Assembly (NCBI GenBank): GCA_037447655.1
Contig: JBBHKE010001445.1
Coordinates: 234,396 to 298,395 of the forward strand
From: Zygnema cylindricum
Lineage: Eukaryota; Streptophyta; Zygnematophyceae; Zygnematales; Zygnemataceae
Reading direction: 5' to 3'
DNA: 64,000 bases
Under the pieces are notes generated by a model. That model was not told the origin of the DNA. It did no database searches and saw only the letters and a program-made list of their open reading frames with translations. Within the stretch, counting starts at the first letter, position 1. The number at the start of each line of letters is the position of its first letter. A program made the position numbers and the translations under genes. This document shows positions 1 to 12,118 of the stretch, in pieces.

Positions 1-1
1 A

Positions 2-402
2 GAAAATTTTAACAATTGGATCATACACTCAGGTGCTACTCATCACATGTGTTCAGACCCAAGACTATCCAGTGATATTAGAAAAATCACTATACCAAAA
101 TCCATCATAGTGGCTAACGGTTCGATGATGGTTATTGATACAGTGGGAACAGTACGATTGGATCTACCGACATGAGATAGGGAAGGGAAAACTAGAGTCA
201 ATAGAGTACGTTTTAATAATGTGCTTTATAATCTAGGGGGGTGCATCAATCTCTTAAGTGTCCCACAACTTCAGAGGAAAGGTGGAAGAGCCACATGCAT
301 GGAAGGGGGTAGAATCATTTTAAGTAGTAAAACATAACCATTTGCAGAGGAGGTTGTAACTGAAAATATGCAAAGTAGGCTGATTGGAGAAAACCAAGAA
401 AT
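2..402 (+). pseudogene. Copia aspartic protease remnant
   Basis: Reading from base 2 gives a Copia-type protease context: a Trp, two hydrophobic residues, then HSGATHHMC. In the family this is DSGA, with Asp as the catalytic residue; here it is His, so the protease is inactive. The usual downstream segment (a V/I-x-N-G-S stretch followed by a V-L-Y-x-P-like stretch and 'LLSVPQL') is also visible. In-frame stops occur near 172 and 337, and the next block is in another frame. It would have cut the Gag-Pol polyprotein in the virus-like particle. Confidence 0.75.
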
Positions 403-1323
403 ATGACGGCGGACGAAGAAGGGCACCTTCATTCGGCTGAGGTCAACAAGGAGGACCTCACGTTGTGGCATCATCGTATGTGTCACACTTTAGAGAGTAA
501 TATCGAAGAGATGATTCGCCATGGTGCGGTTCGGGGACTAGACGTGAGGACAGGAGAAAAGGTTATCGGATGTGTAGGATGCACAAAAGGGAAGAATAAA
601 AGGAAGCCTCATCCGGTGGAAAACCTTCAGTTCAAAGCGAATGCCCTTTTAGACCTAGTTCATGTAGACCTTTGTGGTGACATACATCTAGAAACCATTG
701 GAAAAAATAAATAAATTATGGTGATAGTTGATGATTTTAGCAGAAAGACATGGGTGTATCTTTTGAAGGCAAAATCAGAAGCATTAGCGACATTTAAAGA
801 TTTTGTGGTTATGGTTGAGAGGGAAAGTGGGAGGCAAGTAAAAGCAGTACGATCGGACCGTGGAGGTTAATTTCTTGCCTTTGCCGAATATTGTAAGGAG
901 ACGGGGATTAAGCAGCAATTCACGGCTCGTTATTCCCCACAATCAAATGGAATAGCAGAGAGGAAAAATCGGACATTGCAAGAGATGGTGAGGGCCATTC
1001 TCCATACAACAAAACTCACTTATCGTCTTTGGGGAGAGGAAATCAGGGCGGCTAATCATGGTTCCAATCGGAGAATAAACTCGGCTTTAGGTTACAAAAC
1101 ACTGGAGGAACTTTGGAGTTGACAATTGCATACAATAAAAAATTTAAGGATTTGGGGATGTGAGGCTATGGGGTATGTAGAAGAAAGAAACCGAGAGGGA
1201 AAGTTTGCAGCACAGTCATGGGAAGGATACTTTCCGCGATATAGTGAAAACTCGATGCAGTATCGGATTGATAATCCCGTTACTAGGAGGGTCCGAGAGT
1301 CTAGAAAATATAGAGTTCAATGA
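403..1323 (+). pseudogene. Copia GAG-pre-integrase and integrase
   Basis: The first ~60 codons carry the HHCC zinc-finger pattern of the GAG-pre-integrase domain (WHHRMCH ... CVGCTKGK). The DDE integrase core follows in the same frame: 'LVHVDLCG' supplies the first Asp, 'VRSDRGG' the second, and 'SNGIAERKNRTL' the Glu. Stops at 715-717, after 'SDRGG' (about 868) and at about 1120 break it into three readable pieces. The last piece (1126-1323) matches the conserved integrase tail ('IWGCEAMGYV', 'GKFAAQSWEGYFPRYSENS'). The product would have inserted the cDNA into host DNA. Confidence 0.85.
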
Positions 1324-1336
1324 AAATTTGGAATAG

Positions 1337-3345
1337 ATGGTAAAAGGAGCTAATGAGTCTAAACGCGCCCATGATTACGAGGAGGATAGTCATTATGAAA
1401 TTTTCACAGCAGAGGAGGAGGAAGAAGAAGAAGTCTTGATGGAGGTAGGGACAAAGAAAAAAGTGCGATTTATAGAGCAGGCTTTAGAGAAAGTTCCGAA
1501 ACCTAAGTCTACCAGCAACGAAGCACAAGGGGACAAGGTCACTAGAGAATCATCCACTCACACAAACAATGTAACATCAAAACAGACACCTTTTGAAAAG
1601 GAGGGTGATGACAAGATTAAGAGCAGTGATTCGGATAAAGAATTTGCAGAAGACGTACGGAAAAGCAAGAGATCAAAGAAAAGGAAGGCACCGGAACGAT
1701 TCTCACCAGGGCAATCTTATAAAAAGCAAACCAGTTATCAGAGGGCAATTTCCGAGCTTAGAGAAGGAAGGGCGGAATCCTTTCTCTTATGAAAGGCAAT
1801 TACAGAAAATCGTCCGGCCGATCCTCAATCATACCAATAGGCTAGAGACTCAGACGGATGGGAGGAGAAGTGGAAACCAACATTTATAAATGAGTATAAT
1901 ACTGTGAAAGCAAATGTGTGCTTCGAAGAAGTAGACTTACCAGTTGGTAAGATGGCAATAGACTCAAAGTGGGTTTTTAAGACAAAGATAGGTGCCTCAG
2001 GAGAAATTCCTAAGTATAAGGCGCGATTAGTATGTAAAGGCTTTCAGCAGAAGGAGGGTATTGATTATTCAAAGACTTTTGCTCCAGTGGTTAAGTTTGA
2101 TTCTTTGCGAGCAATTATTGCAATGGCGGCGGCGAAAGGAATGCATATCCAACAGTTGGATGTAGAGACAGCTTTCTTAAATGGAGAATTAGAAAAAGAG
2201 GTGTATATCAAAATTATAGAAGGAGTTCCTAGAAAGAATGGAAAAGTATGGAGGTTGTGGAAGGCTTTGTATGGTTTGAAGCAAGCACCAAGAACATGGA
2301 ACCATAAGTTTCACAAGGTCTTACAAATTTTGGGATTTAGGAGGCTTACTGCAGATTGTGGAGTGTATATTCGGGGAGAAGGTAGGGACATGATAATTTT
2401 CAGTGTGTACGTCGATGAATTCATTTCAATCTCTCACAACTTGGATTTACTTAGAGAATTAAAGATTGAATTTCGGAAGTATTTTAGAATCACAGACTTA
2501 GGAGATATACAATACATTGTGGGAATTCAAATTCAGAGGAGGAGGAACCGAGATATTAAGTTGAGCCAAGATCAATATGCAAAAGAGGTACTTGAAAGAT
2601 TTGGTTTTTTAAATTGTAAGCCACTTGGAACTCCCCTTGATTCTCGTGATAAGCTTTCTAATTTTGTTAAAAGTCCCGACGTTGATGTTCCGTATAAGGA
2701 GGCGGTCGGTAGCTTGATGTATTTAAGTGTCGGTACTAGACCTGACATTAGTGTCGCAGTGAGTGTCGTTAGTCGGTATTGTGGTAATCCGAAAAAAGTA
2801 CATTGGGAGGCGGTGAAGAGAATATTTAGGTGTTTGGCGGGAACACTTAGTGTTGGAATAGTTTATAAAAAAAATAAGAGTTTGAGTTGTTATGGATATT
2901 GTGATGCCGACTATGGAGGGGACCATGATTGAGGAAGGTCTACGTCAGGCTATGTGTTTTTACTTGCACGAGGAGCTATCTCGTGGAATTCCCGTTTGCA
3001 ACCTACCGTGGCACTTTCATCAACAGAGGCGGAGTATATGGCTACATGTCATGCTGCGAAGAATGTTGTGAGGATTAAAGAATTTCTATCGGAGGTTGGA
3101 GTGGAAAAAGAATGCATGCAAATACTAAGTGATATTATGTCTTCCATTGCACTTAGTAAAAATCCTATTTTGCATAAGCGCACTTAACACATTAAAATTC
3201 AGTGGCATTTTGTTTGAGATTTGGTTGCGGAAAAAAAAGTTGAATTTTCGTTTGTTCCTACAGAAGAACAAGCTACTGATATGTTAACTAAAGCAACATT
3301 TAAGGAAGTTTATGAGATGGGAAAGAAATTAGTTGGCATGGAGTA
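1337..3345 (+). pseudogene. Copia reverse transcriptase / RNase H
   Basis: An acidic and Lys-rich linker (1337-1890) precedes a long RT reading frame (1904-2932). RT landmarks are 'WVFKTKIG', 'YKARLVCKGFQQKEGIDYSKTFAPV', 'QLDVETAFLNGELEKEVY' and 'LYGLKQAPRTW' (each under 20 residues of any one motif). The active site reads YVDE instead of YVDD, so the second catalytic Asp is lost. RNase H continues after a stop at about 2930: 'SSTEAEYMA' and '[12 protein letters not shown]' are typical. Pol ends near 3345 with '...LVGME' and a stop. The RT would have copied element RNA to cDNA; the YVDE change and the stops make this copy inactive. Confidence 0.88.
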
Positions 3346-3380
3346 AGAGGGGGCTTTCAGTATCTCAGTAAGAGGTTGAA

Positions 3381-3860
3381 TGTTGGATTTGGAACTGAGA
3401 ACTCTGTTAGCGACGAGTCATTCTCGTAGCTAAAGCAGCGACGACCAGCGACGAAGTAGTTTCGTCGTTGGATATTTGAAGTGCGAGCGACGAAGTAGTT
3501 TCATCGCTGGATATTTGAAATGACGTAGAAATTAAATGTTTGTTTCGTTTCACGTATGTTTCAATAGTACTATAGAAGTGACGTGGAAATTTCTTGGTAG
3601 TTTCGGTTCACGGATTTTCAAGTCGTACCGTGTGATTCAAGTTGGTTCGCGGTTAATCGTACTGTGTTGTTCAAGTCAATTCAACTTATCGGTCGTTCAT
3701 TTCACCGCGTTGACTCTTACGCGATTCTAGTCGTGTACCTATATATATTGGTTGAGACTTTATGGTAGTATTATCTTTTGGAGGCGTAGCTTGTTAAGGA
3801 GGCGTAGAAAGGTCAAACGTAAAAGGAAGGAAGAAAAGAAGTTGAATTTGCATTGTGCTT
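3381..3860 (+). repeat. Probable 3' LTR of the left Copia element
   Basis: It starts TGTTGGATTTGG, a common Copia LTR start, just after purine-rich sequence that could be the polypurine tract (3350-3380). A TATA-like run (TATATATATT, about 3740) lies in the middle as expected for a promoter. The right end is not fixed, since the partner LTR is outside the window and the GA tract begins near 3931. Confidence 0.5.
3447..3524 (+). repeat. 39-bp tandem repeat, two copies, hairpin-forming
   Basis: Two adjacent 39-bp units begin at 3447 and 3486. Each contains a CGACGAA stem start; in the first the arms CGACGAA and TTCGTCG flank a short loop. It lies in the proposed LTR before the TATA-like sequence, so it may be an enhancer-type repeat (inference). 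Confidence 0.7.
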
Positions 3861-3930
3861 AATATATTGAATGCTTTTTGGAGGAACACCATTATTGAGT
3901 GTGTATTTTTTTTGGTTTGTAATATTTTAG

Positions 3931-4734
3931 GAGAGAGGGAGCTAGGGAGAGAAAGAGCGAGAGGAAGAGGGAGAGACGCGGATTGGGAGATTGGGAGAGA
4001 TCGAGAGAGGGAGAGAGTGAGTGAGCAAGAGAGGGAGCAAGGGACAAAGGGAGCGAGGTAGATAGGGAGAGATTGAGAGTGGGATATAGTGAGAGAGGGA
4101 TAGAGGTAGAGAGGGAGAGTTGGAGAGAGGGAGAGTGGGAGATTTAGAAAGAGTGAGAGAGTAAGGAAGGGAGAGATAAAGAGAGAGATATAAAAAGATT
4201 GAGAGAGGGAGAGAGTGCGAGAGCAAGAAGGGAGCTAGGGAGAGAGGGAGAGAGGAAGGGAGAGAGAGGAAAGGGGCGAGAGAGCAAGAGAGGAAGCGAG
4301 GGAGAGAGGGAGAGAGGGAGAGATTGAGTGTTGGAGAGAGTGAGAGAGCAAAAGAGCAAGAAAGGGAGAAAGTTAGAGAGGGAGCGAGAAAGAGAGGGAG
4401 AAATCGAAAGGGGGAGTAAAAGAGAGAGTGAAAGATAGAGCGAGCAAGAAAGGGAGTGAGGGAAATAGGGATACATCAACAGAGGGAGAGATTAAGAGTT
4501 GGAGAGATCGAGATAGCAAGAGAGCAAGAGAGGGAGCAAAAGAGAGAGGGAGCAAGAGAGAAAAGAAGTAATCGAGTGAGGGATAGATCGAGAGAGAAAG
4601 AGAAAGTGAGAGGGAGAGATGGAAAGAAGGAGAGATAAAAAAAGAGAAAGAGCAAGAGAGCAAAGAGGGAGAGTGGTAGAAGGAACAAAAGAGAGAGGGA
4701 GATAACGAGAGATGGAGGGAGGGAGAGTGGGAAT
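3931..4734 (+). repeat. Long GA-rich purine tract
   Basis: About 800 bp in which the + strand is almost all purine, built from drifting GAGAGGGAGA-type units with few pyrimidines. It is low-complexity sequence; the long Ser/Leu/Pro readings on the other strand are artefacts. Such mirror-like polypurine tracts can form triplex (H-DNA). Confidence 0.9.
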
Positions 4735-5659
4735 TAAGTGTTGTCCATAGCCATTTCTAGCCATGGATTCACCCTCGGAAGCACCACAGACTACCCAAAA
4801 ACAGCCTACTTTGAATCAACACAGAATTCTACAGAAACAACAAAACAAGCTGAAACTACATTAACAGATATTATTTAGGCTATAGAATAACCTCACAAAG
4901 TTTCAAACAAATATATTAAACAGAGCGATCACATCATCTAGACAAAGTTACAGAAAAACAGTTTGCCAGAACTTTGATAAAACAGACTAACTTCACAATG
5001 AAGTAAAACACAGACCAGGCACACAATAGGCCTGAAAATATGTGACAATATTAAAAATATAAAGAGGAACACACATGCAGAATTTCAGATAATTTTGCCA
5101 ACATATCTGAGAGTAATCCTCAGATAAAATTACCAAAAACACCATAAACAGTTTTTGGTCCAAAAGTTCCCCTAAGTGCAAAAATGACTAAGTCCTACAA
5201 ATATATACTAGAGCTCATTACTGAGTGTACGGAAGCATACCAGCCGTACGCAATCTACAAGCTACCTCTATTAATGTTAGTATACCCAAATACTTCGAGG
5301 TATGCCAGAATGAATAAATCTACACTAATAACTAATACACAAAAAGACAAACCATTGTTGTAAATATTTACAAAGTACACACAATCTCACAAAACGTATG
5401 CTCAGTCATGCTGAGTCACTCAACGAAACTCCTCAAATTTCGTCAAACAATCCGGGACGTCCAAAATAAACATCGTGTGATTGACGCGATTTCGCGTCCC
5501 CACTACTTGAAAAGTAATAGCGGCTTACATCCGTCGTCCGTCACTCTTATTCGGCACCCTCGATGTCACGCCACGTGGTCACAAAAAATCCAAACGAAAT
5601 CCACGCGAGTCATCAAATATCCCACGACGTCGCGAAGCGAATTCACGTCCACTTGAAAT
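4735..5659. other. AT-rich region without a recognised gene
   Basis: No coding signal. It opens with TGTTGTCC directly after the GA tract and includes a short segment (about 5225-5275) that resembles the 'caagctacctct' part of the LTRs at 10233 and 13611, so it may be a diverged minus-strand LTR. That similarity is short and I do not rely on it. Confidence 0.4.
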
Positions 5660-6055
5660 AATAATCGTACAACCGAAATCATTTCCGTACTGCAACCGCG
5701 TCCTTTGCAATAAATGCGGCTTGTCACAAATGAAGTACACGTCATTTGTCATAAACGTCGACTGTCGCATGTAAAGTACAATTGTCTAAATTAGATGCTC
5801 CGTACTGGTGACGTACATTTCGTATATTTCACATCGGATCGCGTCGCAATCCGCCGTCCATTTCTTGACGCAATCCACGCCACTCAATTACACCCTCACG
5901 TCCCTTTAATTTATTCGTACATTTACTCCCCCAATCCGTAAACCCATTCGAACCACCACATTAATTTCTAATAAATTATGCAGCACGCGAAACGTCGCGC
6001 ACGCACAAAATGTCGCGTACGCACGAAACCAACTTTTCAAAACAACATTAAGGGG
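5660..6055. repeat. Diverged direct repeat, copy 1 (partner at 8905)
   Basis: About 400 bp aligns by eye with 8905-9292. The best shared part is the end, 'gtcgcgtacgcacgaaac' then 'aacttttcaaaa', together with the 'ccgtcca' and 'gcgtcactcaat'-like segments before it. Copy 1 runs straight into a GA tract. The pair could be LTRs of an old element or a dispersed repeat; no coding sequence between them decides this. Confidence 0.55.
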
Positions 6056-7037
6056 GGTGGGAGAGATAGAAAAAGAGAGAGCGAGAGAGGGATAGAAGGA
6101 GAGAAAGTGAGAGAGAGGGAGAGAAAAATAGAGAGATCGATAGCTGGGAGAGAACGAGAGAGTGAGAGAGGAAGCGAGGGAGAGAGGAAGGGTTGGAGAG
6201 AAGTATTAATTGAAAGGAGAGAGGCAAAGAGGGAGAGATGGAGAGAGGGAGAGTAGGAGAGAGATAGATAGGAAGAGAAGGAGAGCGACCATAAGGTAGA
6301 GAGGGATAGTGGGAGAGATGGAGAGATCGAGAGAGGGAGAGTTCAAAAGAGAAACAGAGGGAGCAAGGGAGAGAGGGAGCGGGGGGGAGAGGGAGAGAGT
6401 GAGAGAGCAAGAACGGAGGGAGGGAGAGAGGGAGAAAGAGGGAGAGAGAGAACGAAAGAGGGGGATATTGAGATAGGAAAAGTTCAAGAGAGTGATAAAA
6501 TGAGAGAGCAATAGATGAAGTGAGGGAGAGAGAGAGCAAAGGAGCGAGGGCGAGTGGGAGAAATCAAGAGAGGGAGAGAGGGAAAAGGTGAGAGAGGGAG
6601 TGACGGAGAGAGGGTGCGACGGAGAGAGAGGGGATCGAGAGAGGTAGAGAGGGAGAGAAGGAGAGAGGGAAAAAGATATAGAGGGATAGGTGGAGAAAGG
6701 GAGAGATTGAGGGTGGGGGAGAGCAAGAGTGCAAAAGAGGGAGGGAGGGTGAGAGAGAGTAAAGGAGAGACGGGGAGATGGAGAGAGCGAGAGAGGGACG
6801 AGGGAGCAAGGGAGCGAGGGAGCGAGGGAGAGAGCGAGAGATGGAGAGAGGGAGAAAGGGAGAGAGGTAGCGATGAAGAGATCGAGAGAGGGAGAGAACG
6901 TGAGAGCGAGCGATGAAGTGTGGGAGTGAGGGAGAGAATGAGAGATTGAGACAAAAAGAGAGGGAGAGAGGAAGAGAGAGAAAGAGATCGAGAAAGGAAG
7001 AGAGTGAGAGAGCGAGAGAGGGAGCGAGGGAGAAGGG
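6053..7037 (+). repeat. Long GA-rich purine tract, second block
   Basis: About 985 bp of near-continuous purine on the + strand, same type as 3931-4734. Long open frames on both strands (Arg/Glu/Gly-rich on +, Ser/Leu/Pro-rich on -) result from the base composition and are not genes. Confidence 0.9.
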
Positions 7038-8904
7038 TGTTGGATCGTTACAACATAAACATTTGGTGCAAATGCAAGCGAAAGCATTAAAGATGAAACA
7101 CACACAAGAGAGAAATAACACTAAAGGAAGCCAATATATACCATAGAGAATTTTTACATAATTTCCTCTCACCCTCAAAACTTCTAACTCCTCTAACTCC
7201 TCACTCCTCTTACTCCTCACTCCTTTGACTCCTCGATAATCTACAAGGAGGACCTATGCTAACTCAATTGATAAAACCTCTCTCTCTCTACGCCTGAATA
7301 TACTCTTTCTCCATACGTAACATAACAACGTCAAACCAAATATATATTTAATACCTACTGAGGGCCCACTAATCAAACTACAACAACACGTAAAACAACA
7401 AAGTACATTAAGGTAGAAGTCAATTTTATTCAACTACACTTTAAACGTAATCCCAAACAAAATCTAGGTGCCAAACAAAATCTTAGTCAAGTATCACGAA
7501 CAACATCTCAATAAATATCACGTGCGCAGAATGCGCACATCTCAAACAACAAACGTACAAATAATCACAAGGAATAATGTACGTAGTCTTCTCGTAACAT
7601 TGTAGCTTTTTTTCTTGGTCTAAAATAGACCGGGGAGACCACCCAAATTATCACTTGTCAAAAAATCTAAGTAAGACTAAGCCAATGAACAATGATATTG
7701 AAATTCATCCTCCAAATGACAAACATGCGTACATAGATGCATCAATCAAACGTACAAAAACGCATGGCGAACACTAGGGTCTCATGCAATAAAGCTTAAC
7801 AAAGCTTCTTCATCAATAAAACCCTAGGAAAAATGAATAAAACAATGCATAACCAACAAGTATATTAATATATACATATAACAACAAATGAAAGCAATCT
7901 CACATAAACAAAAGTTTAATCAAATAATAAATGTATCACTTAAATGCATGTATCACTTAATGCTAATCGACAACTCTAAATTACTATATTTGGTCCCTAC
8001 TTTTCAAGCAAGCATTGATGATCCATTCCTAACAAATCTCATTCCTATACATACACCTGTGAGATGTCAACGAATCACTAAGTGTCAAAATGACCAACGA
8101 AAATTACATAACTTCCTATTAAGTCCTATTTACACACATAAGAACAAACTACTAAGGGTGAACCTCCATCAGGCGAAAAAGTGGGGTTCATTACTCGAAA
8201 AAGTGCATTCAGGTACAGACCCAACTCATTTCTGTACAGGGCCGCACTGTTTTTTTTTTTTTTATAAAAAATGATTACTCGAGATTCGTCAAGATTCTCC
8301 AAACTTTTAAGCTACAATGTCGACCGTCCGATTATGTGTTATTGAAGCAAGTTGTCACTTCGTCCAGGGATTAGGTAGTCTCCTCCGAGAGGAGACTGGC
8401 CAATCACCAGATGTGTAAAATGTTTACGCGTGGAAAGATCACGTACGAGCCGCGCGCCTTCAGAAATTTGCCACGCGCCTTCGGACAAGCGGGAATCAAA
8501 TCCCAAGGAAAACCACAAGAAATTCTTTGTCGAAGAATGTGTTGTGATGCCTCCTCCACCATCCGTTAACATCCGGAATTTGCGGCACCACGACGTAACA
8601 CAAACGACAAAACAACCACAAAAAGGACAAAACACGAACATACAAATTGTACATTCACAAAATTAAATTTTGCTGTTGGATGTACAAATACGAATTCAGA
8701 TATTCTGCTTTTGGAATCTTTGACATGCTCACCGTCAAAACATAAACCTACGTGCATCCAATCGAAAGATACCACGTACGCGATAGATATTATGCTGACA
8801 CGACCTGATGGAGAAATGAACGAAATATTATTGCCAGTAAACGTATCCGTACGATTATTGTCGGCGCTTGATGGAGAAGGGGCCTAAGAGTCAACTAAAA
8901 TTCT
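7038..8904. other. AT-rich non-coding region
   Basis: No domain or plausible gene in any frame. It contains a short CT-rich run (about 7185-7235, 'ctcctcact' units), a poly-T at about 8252 and a small hairpin-prone stretch near 8380 ('tctcctccgagaggaga'). Probably decayed transposon DNA, but nothing recognisable remains. Confidence 0.4.
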
Positions 8905-9292
8905 TTTTTAACGAAATCGCGTCATTTGCCAAAAATGTCGCTGACTTATTTAACGTCCACTTGCCAAATAAGACGTTCTATACCATCGACATCCTTTTTT
9001 CATAAATGCGCGTGTCACATTATGTTTCGTACGGGCGACATACATTTTCAACATTTCAAATATTTCAAAGAGCATCGCTTTCGCGATCTGCCGTCCATGT
9101 CTACAACAAATTCCATAAAATACGTGCGCTCGTTCGCGTCACTCAATTTCGATTTTGTACATCCCAAAAAAATTTATCCGTACGTTCACTCCCTATATCT
9201 ACAAAACCATTCGACCTCCGCATTACATCAGGTAACAATTTACGCACGAAAAGTCGCGTACGCACGAAACTAACTTTTCAAAAACAACACAT
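8905..9292. repeat. Diverged direct repeat, copy 2 (partner at 5660)
   Basis: Same orientation as 5660-6055. Ends with the shared 'gtcgcgtacgcacgaaac' and 'aacttttcaaaa' strings. No coding content. Confidence 0.55.
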
Positions 9293-9492
9293 AATTGTCC
9301 GTACACAATCAAAGGAATGTAATCGAATATAAACCACGACAAGGTGAAATAGAATCGGCAGTACAATATGAATGTCGCAACCTAAAGGACAAATCACCAC
9401 ACCAAAGCGAAAATAGAATCGTGCGTCGGGATGCGAAACATTGTCATTCTCACGGACGCCCGATTCTACAAGGTAACCTCAAAACCTCAAGT

Positions 9493-9946
9493 CAGAGGTC
9501 GTGAAAGGTCAACCGAAACCGTAATCGATTGTAAACCGACTGCCCGTGTGGGATCCGGAACGGATTCGGTTTCCAAATTTGAGAGGTCGGGCGGATTCGG
9601 GCGGGTGATTCACGAAAAAAACAAAAAAAAATAGTTTATGTTTGGGTAATAAAAAAACGAAAAACATTGAAGGTTTGTACTCTCCATACTATCTAACATT
9701 ATTATACTTTGTACTCTTCGTATCGTGGAAGTACGTGACATAATTTTGTGATTTTTCGGGTACGGGCGGGTAAGGGTAGTCGCGCGAAATCGAGTTTCGG
9801 TTAATTTTTTTTCCTAAACGCGTTTCAGGTAACGGTTAACAATTTAGGAGCGTGATATAACCCGGTCCGGCGTCAGGTGATCAGATTTTGTGAAAAAAAA
9901 AACGGTCGGTTTTGGTTATCTAAAATTCTGACTTTTGCGACCTCTG
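9493..9946. mobile_element. hAT-type MITE, copy 1
   Basis: 454 bp bounded by inverted ends CAGAGGTCG... and ...GCGACCTCTG and by a perfect 8-bp target duplication CCTCAAGT (9485-9492 and 9947-9954). An 8-bp TSD and YAGAGGTCGCAAA ends are typical of hAT elements. No transposase, so it is non-autonomous. Both subterminal regions are rich in 'ggtcggt'/'aaccg' motifs with poly-A runs. Confidence 0.9.
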
Positions 9947-10232
9947 CCTCAAGTGAGCCAACAAGTACCTAAGTACAAATTGACCAATCAGCAGCGGCAC
10001 GCGAAACGTGCGCCGGCAAAATACTATGACAGAATACTACCCTAAAGGCCACTGCGATCAATATGACACAAAACCGTATAGTGATCTAGACTTGTCGTAC
10101 AAATACCTAAATAGGACAATACGCAAATTACACAGACGCCAAACTAATCACTAAAGCCAAGCATACCATGATTGCAAAACCTAACAAAAAGGAGTATGGA
10201 AAAGAGGGAGAGAGGGAGATAGGGAGAGAGGT

Positions 10233-11663
10233 TTAAGAACACAAAGATTGACTCACTTCACTAATAAAAGTCCAAGATGCACAACAGAAGCTTACACATA
10301 AATAAATCAACTCACAACAAAATACATTGGCCAAACATTAATTTAATTAAACCGAAATCTTTTCCAATACAATCTCTCACTTTTACCAATCTAGCTCACT
10401 CAGATTTTCCATTGATCACATATTCTCACTCACACTGAACACATTTTGATGATATCTTTCCTAATTCTACTCACTTACTAAATACTCTCTACCATAATAA
10501 AGAACAAGTATAACAGAAAACAATACAATGCAAACAATTCCTAAACATAACAACCGAGTGCACTTTGAGTGCGCCTGCCATAGCTTGCAGCATCAAGCTA
10601 CCTCTACTCTGACAAATATGTTCTCTATAGTCTGACGGATTACTCTCTGTGAATCTCTCTATGAATCATAACAAGATCGAGCAAGATCGTAGCAGCATCG
10701 ATCGTACAATGGTATTGCCGCTTTGTCGTACACATAGAATATTCCCGCGGACGAAAAGATCGCGTCACGCTTTGCGTACCAATATTTCCTTAAAATCGAC
10801 TAGCGTCTGATTCGTGCAATTGAACCGACAAGCAGACTTCGCAAAAGTCAAAAACTTTCATACCTGAAACCGACCGTTTTTATTTTATCAAAATCTGAGT
10901 AACCGACGCCCGACCGAGTTTTGTCACGCTCCAAAATTGTTAACAATTAACCGACAGTCGTTTACGAAAAAAAAAATTAACCGAATCTTGATTTTTCACG
11001 ACTAACCGTACCCACCCGTAACCGAAAAAATACAAAATTAATCAATGTACGACGGAATAAGCCAATAATTACGATTTGTCGCGTTCCCTAAGATTTGCGA
11101 AATGAATAGTGTTACTACCGTGTCAGATTTGCGACGCTTTGTCGCGTTGCCTAAGGTTTGCAAAATGAATATTGTACTACTGTGTCAGATTTGCGACGCT
11201 TTGTCGCGTTCCCTTTGATTTGTGAAATAAAATAGCTTACTACAGTACCGTGTCAGATTTGCAACGCTAATCATGATGTCATGTACTTCCACGATGCCAA
11301 AAGAGTACAAAGTACAAGAATGTTGGATTATAGGGACAGTACATAATTTTCATTTTTTTTGGTTTTTTGGTTGATCGACCGTAACCGACCGTTTTTTTTT
11401 TCCTGGTGAATCAACTGACCGTAACCGCCCGACCCCCAAAATTTGGCAACCGAATCCGTTCTGGATCCGGCGCGGGCGGTCGGTTAACGGTCGGTCACGG
11501 TTTCGGTTGACCGTTTGCGACCTCTGCCGACAAGTACAGTACCAAGCATACACGTGAACCGACAAATGTATCAAACAAAACGAAACATAAATGTCGCACT
11601 GAAACTAACCAAACATTTAGTGGTGCGATTTCAGCCGACGTCGATTCACCCAATATCCAAACA
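10233..11663 (-). repeat. 3' LTR of gag-only element
   Basis: On the minus strand it begins TGTTTGGATATTGGG next to the polypurine tract and ends at 10233. Without the hAT MITE (10833-11526 plus one TSD copy) it is about 730 bp. It aligns along most of its length with 13611-15066; shared strings include 'gatgatatctttcctaattc' and 'gaatattcccgcggac'. Confidence 0.8.
10833..11526. mobile_element. hAT-type MITE, copy 2, inside 3' LTR
   Basis: 694 bp with a perfect 8-bp TSD CCGACAAG (10825-10832 and 11527-11534). Ends are CAGACTTCGCAAAAG and ...GCGACCTCTG, so the left terminus carries two or more changes. Opposite orientation to copies 1 and 3. The other LTR has the uninterrupted target 'acgacaagtac' (about 15029), which confirms the insertion. 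Confidence 0.92.
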
Positions 11664-12118
11664 ATCCCCCTCATATTGAGAGAATCGTTTGAAAGCACAA
11701 TACCTTTGTTGGTCGCCCCCTCTCAAACAGAATATCATACACAAAACATAAAAACCGTACTCTCACACTAAAAAAAAACCATACTCACCGAAAAAACTGA
11801 CTGTACATTTTAAAATTAACCGTACACTCATTTCGTACCTAAATTTTTCACCTCACTTCACTTCTCACGTCTGACTTCTCTCACTGACGTCTCTCTCACA
11901 TTTTGCTTACTCACTTCCTCACTAATCAATTTCAAAATATAAAATTAAAATTTCTTCTCACTTTCTCTTTCCTTGTTGTCTAACCGTACTTACACTTAAC
12001 CGACAATTCGCCCATTACCCTTTGTCGCTTTTCCGACAAGTCAAAACTGTATCGCATTGTGTACCGCAATGTGGCTGAAATCTTCATCCAAGCCAGGAAA
12101 ATATCCATGGCTTCCTCC

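Larger units (their letters stand above)
1..3860 (+). mobile_element. Copia LTR retrotransposon, 3' part, decayed
   Basis: The pieces follow the Ty1/Copia order on the + strand: protease, GAG-pre-integrase zinc finger, integrase, a charged linker, reverse transcriptase, RNase H, then a probable 3' LTR. The 5' LTR and most of gag lie outside the window. The copy is dead: several in-frame stops (near 172, 715, 868, 1120, 2930), frameshifts between blocks and lost catalytic residues. Order with integrase before RT separates it from Gypsy. The right boundary is approximate because the 5' LTR is not available for comparison. Confidence 0.9.

Noticed and set aside
3942-4764. Several long Ser/Leu/Pro-rich reading frames on the minus strand
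   Set aside because: They are translations of a polypurine tract; frames overlap on the same strand in different phases with the same composition and no domain.
6048-7220. Up to 299-codon minus-strand frames and Arg/Glu-rich plus-strand frames
   Set aside because: Same low-complexity artefact in the second GA tract.
8339-8641. 100-codon minus frame
   Set aside because: No recognisable motif; opposite-strand frames of equal length overlap it.
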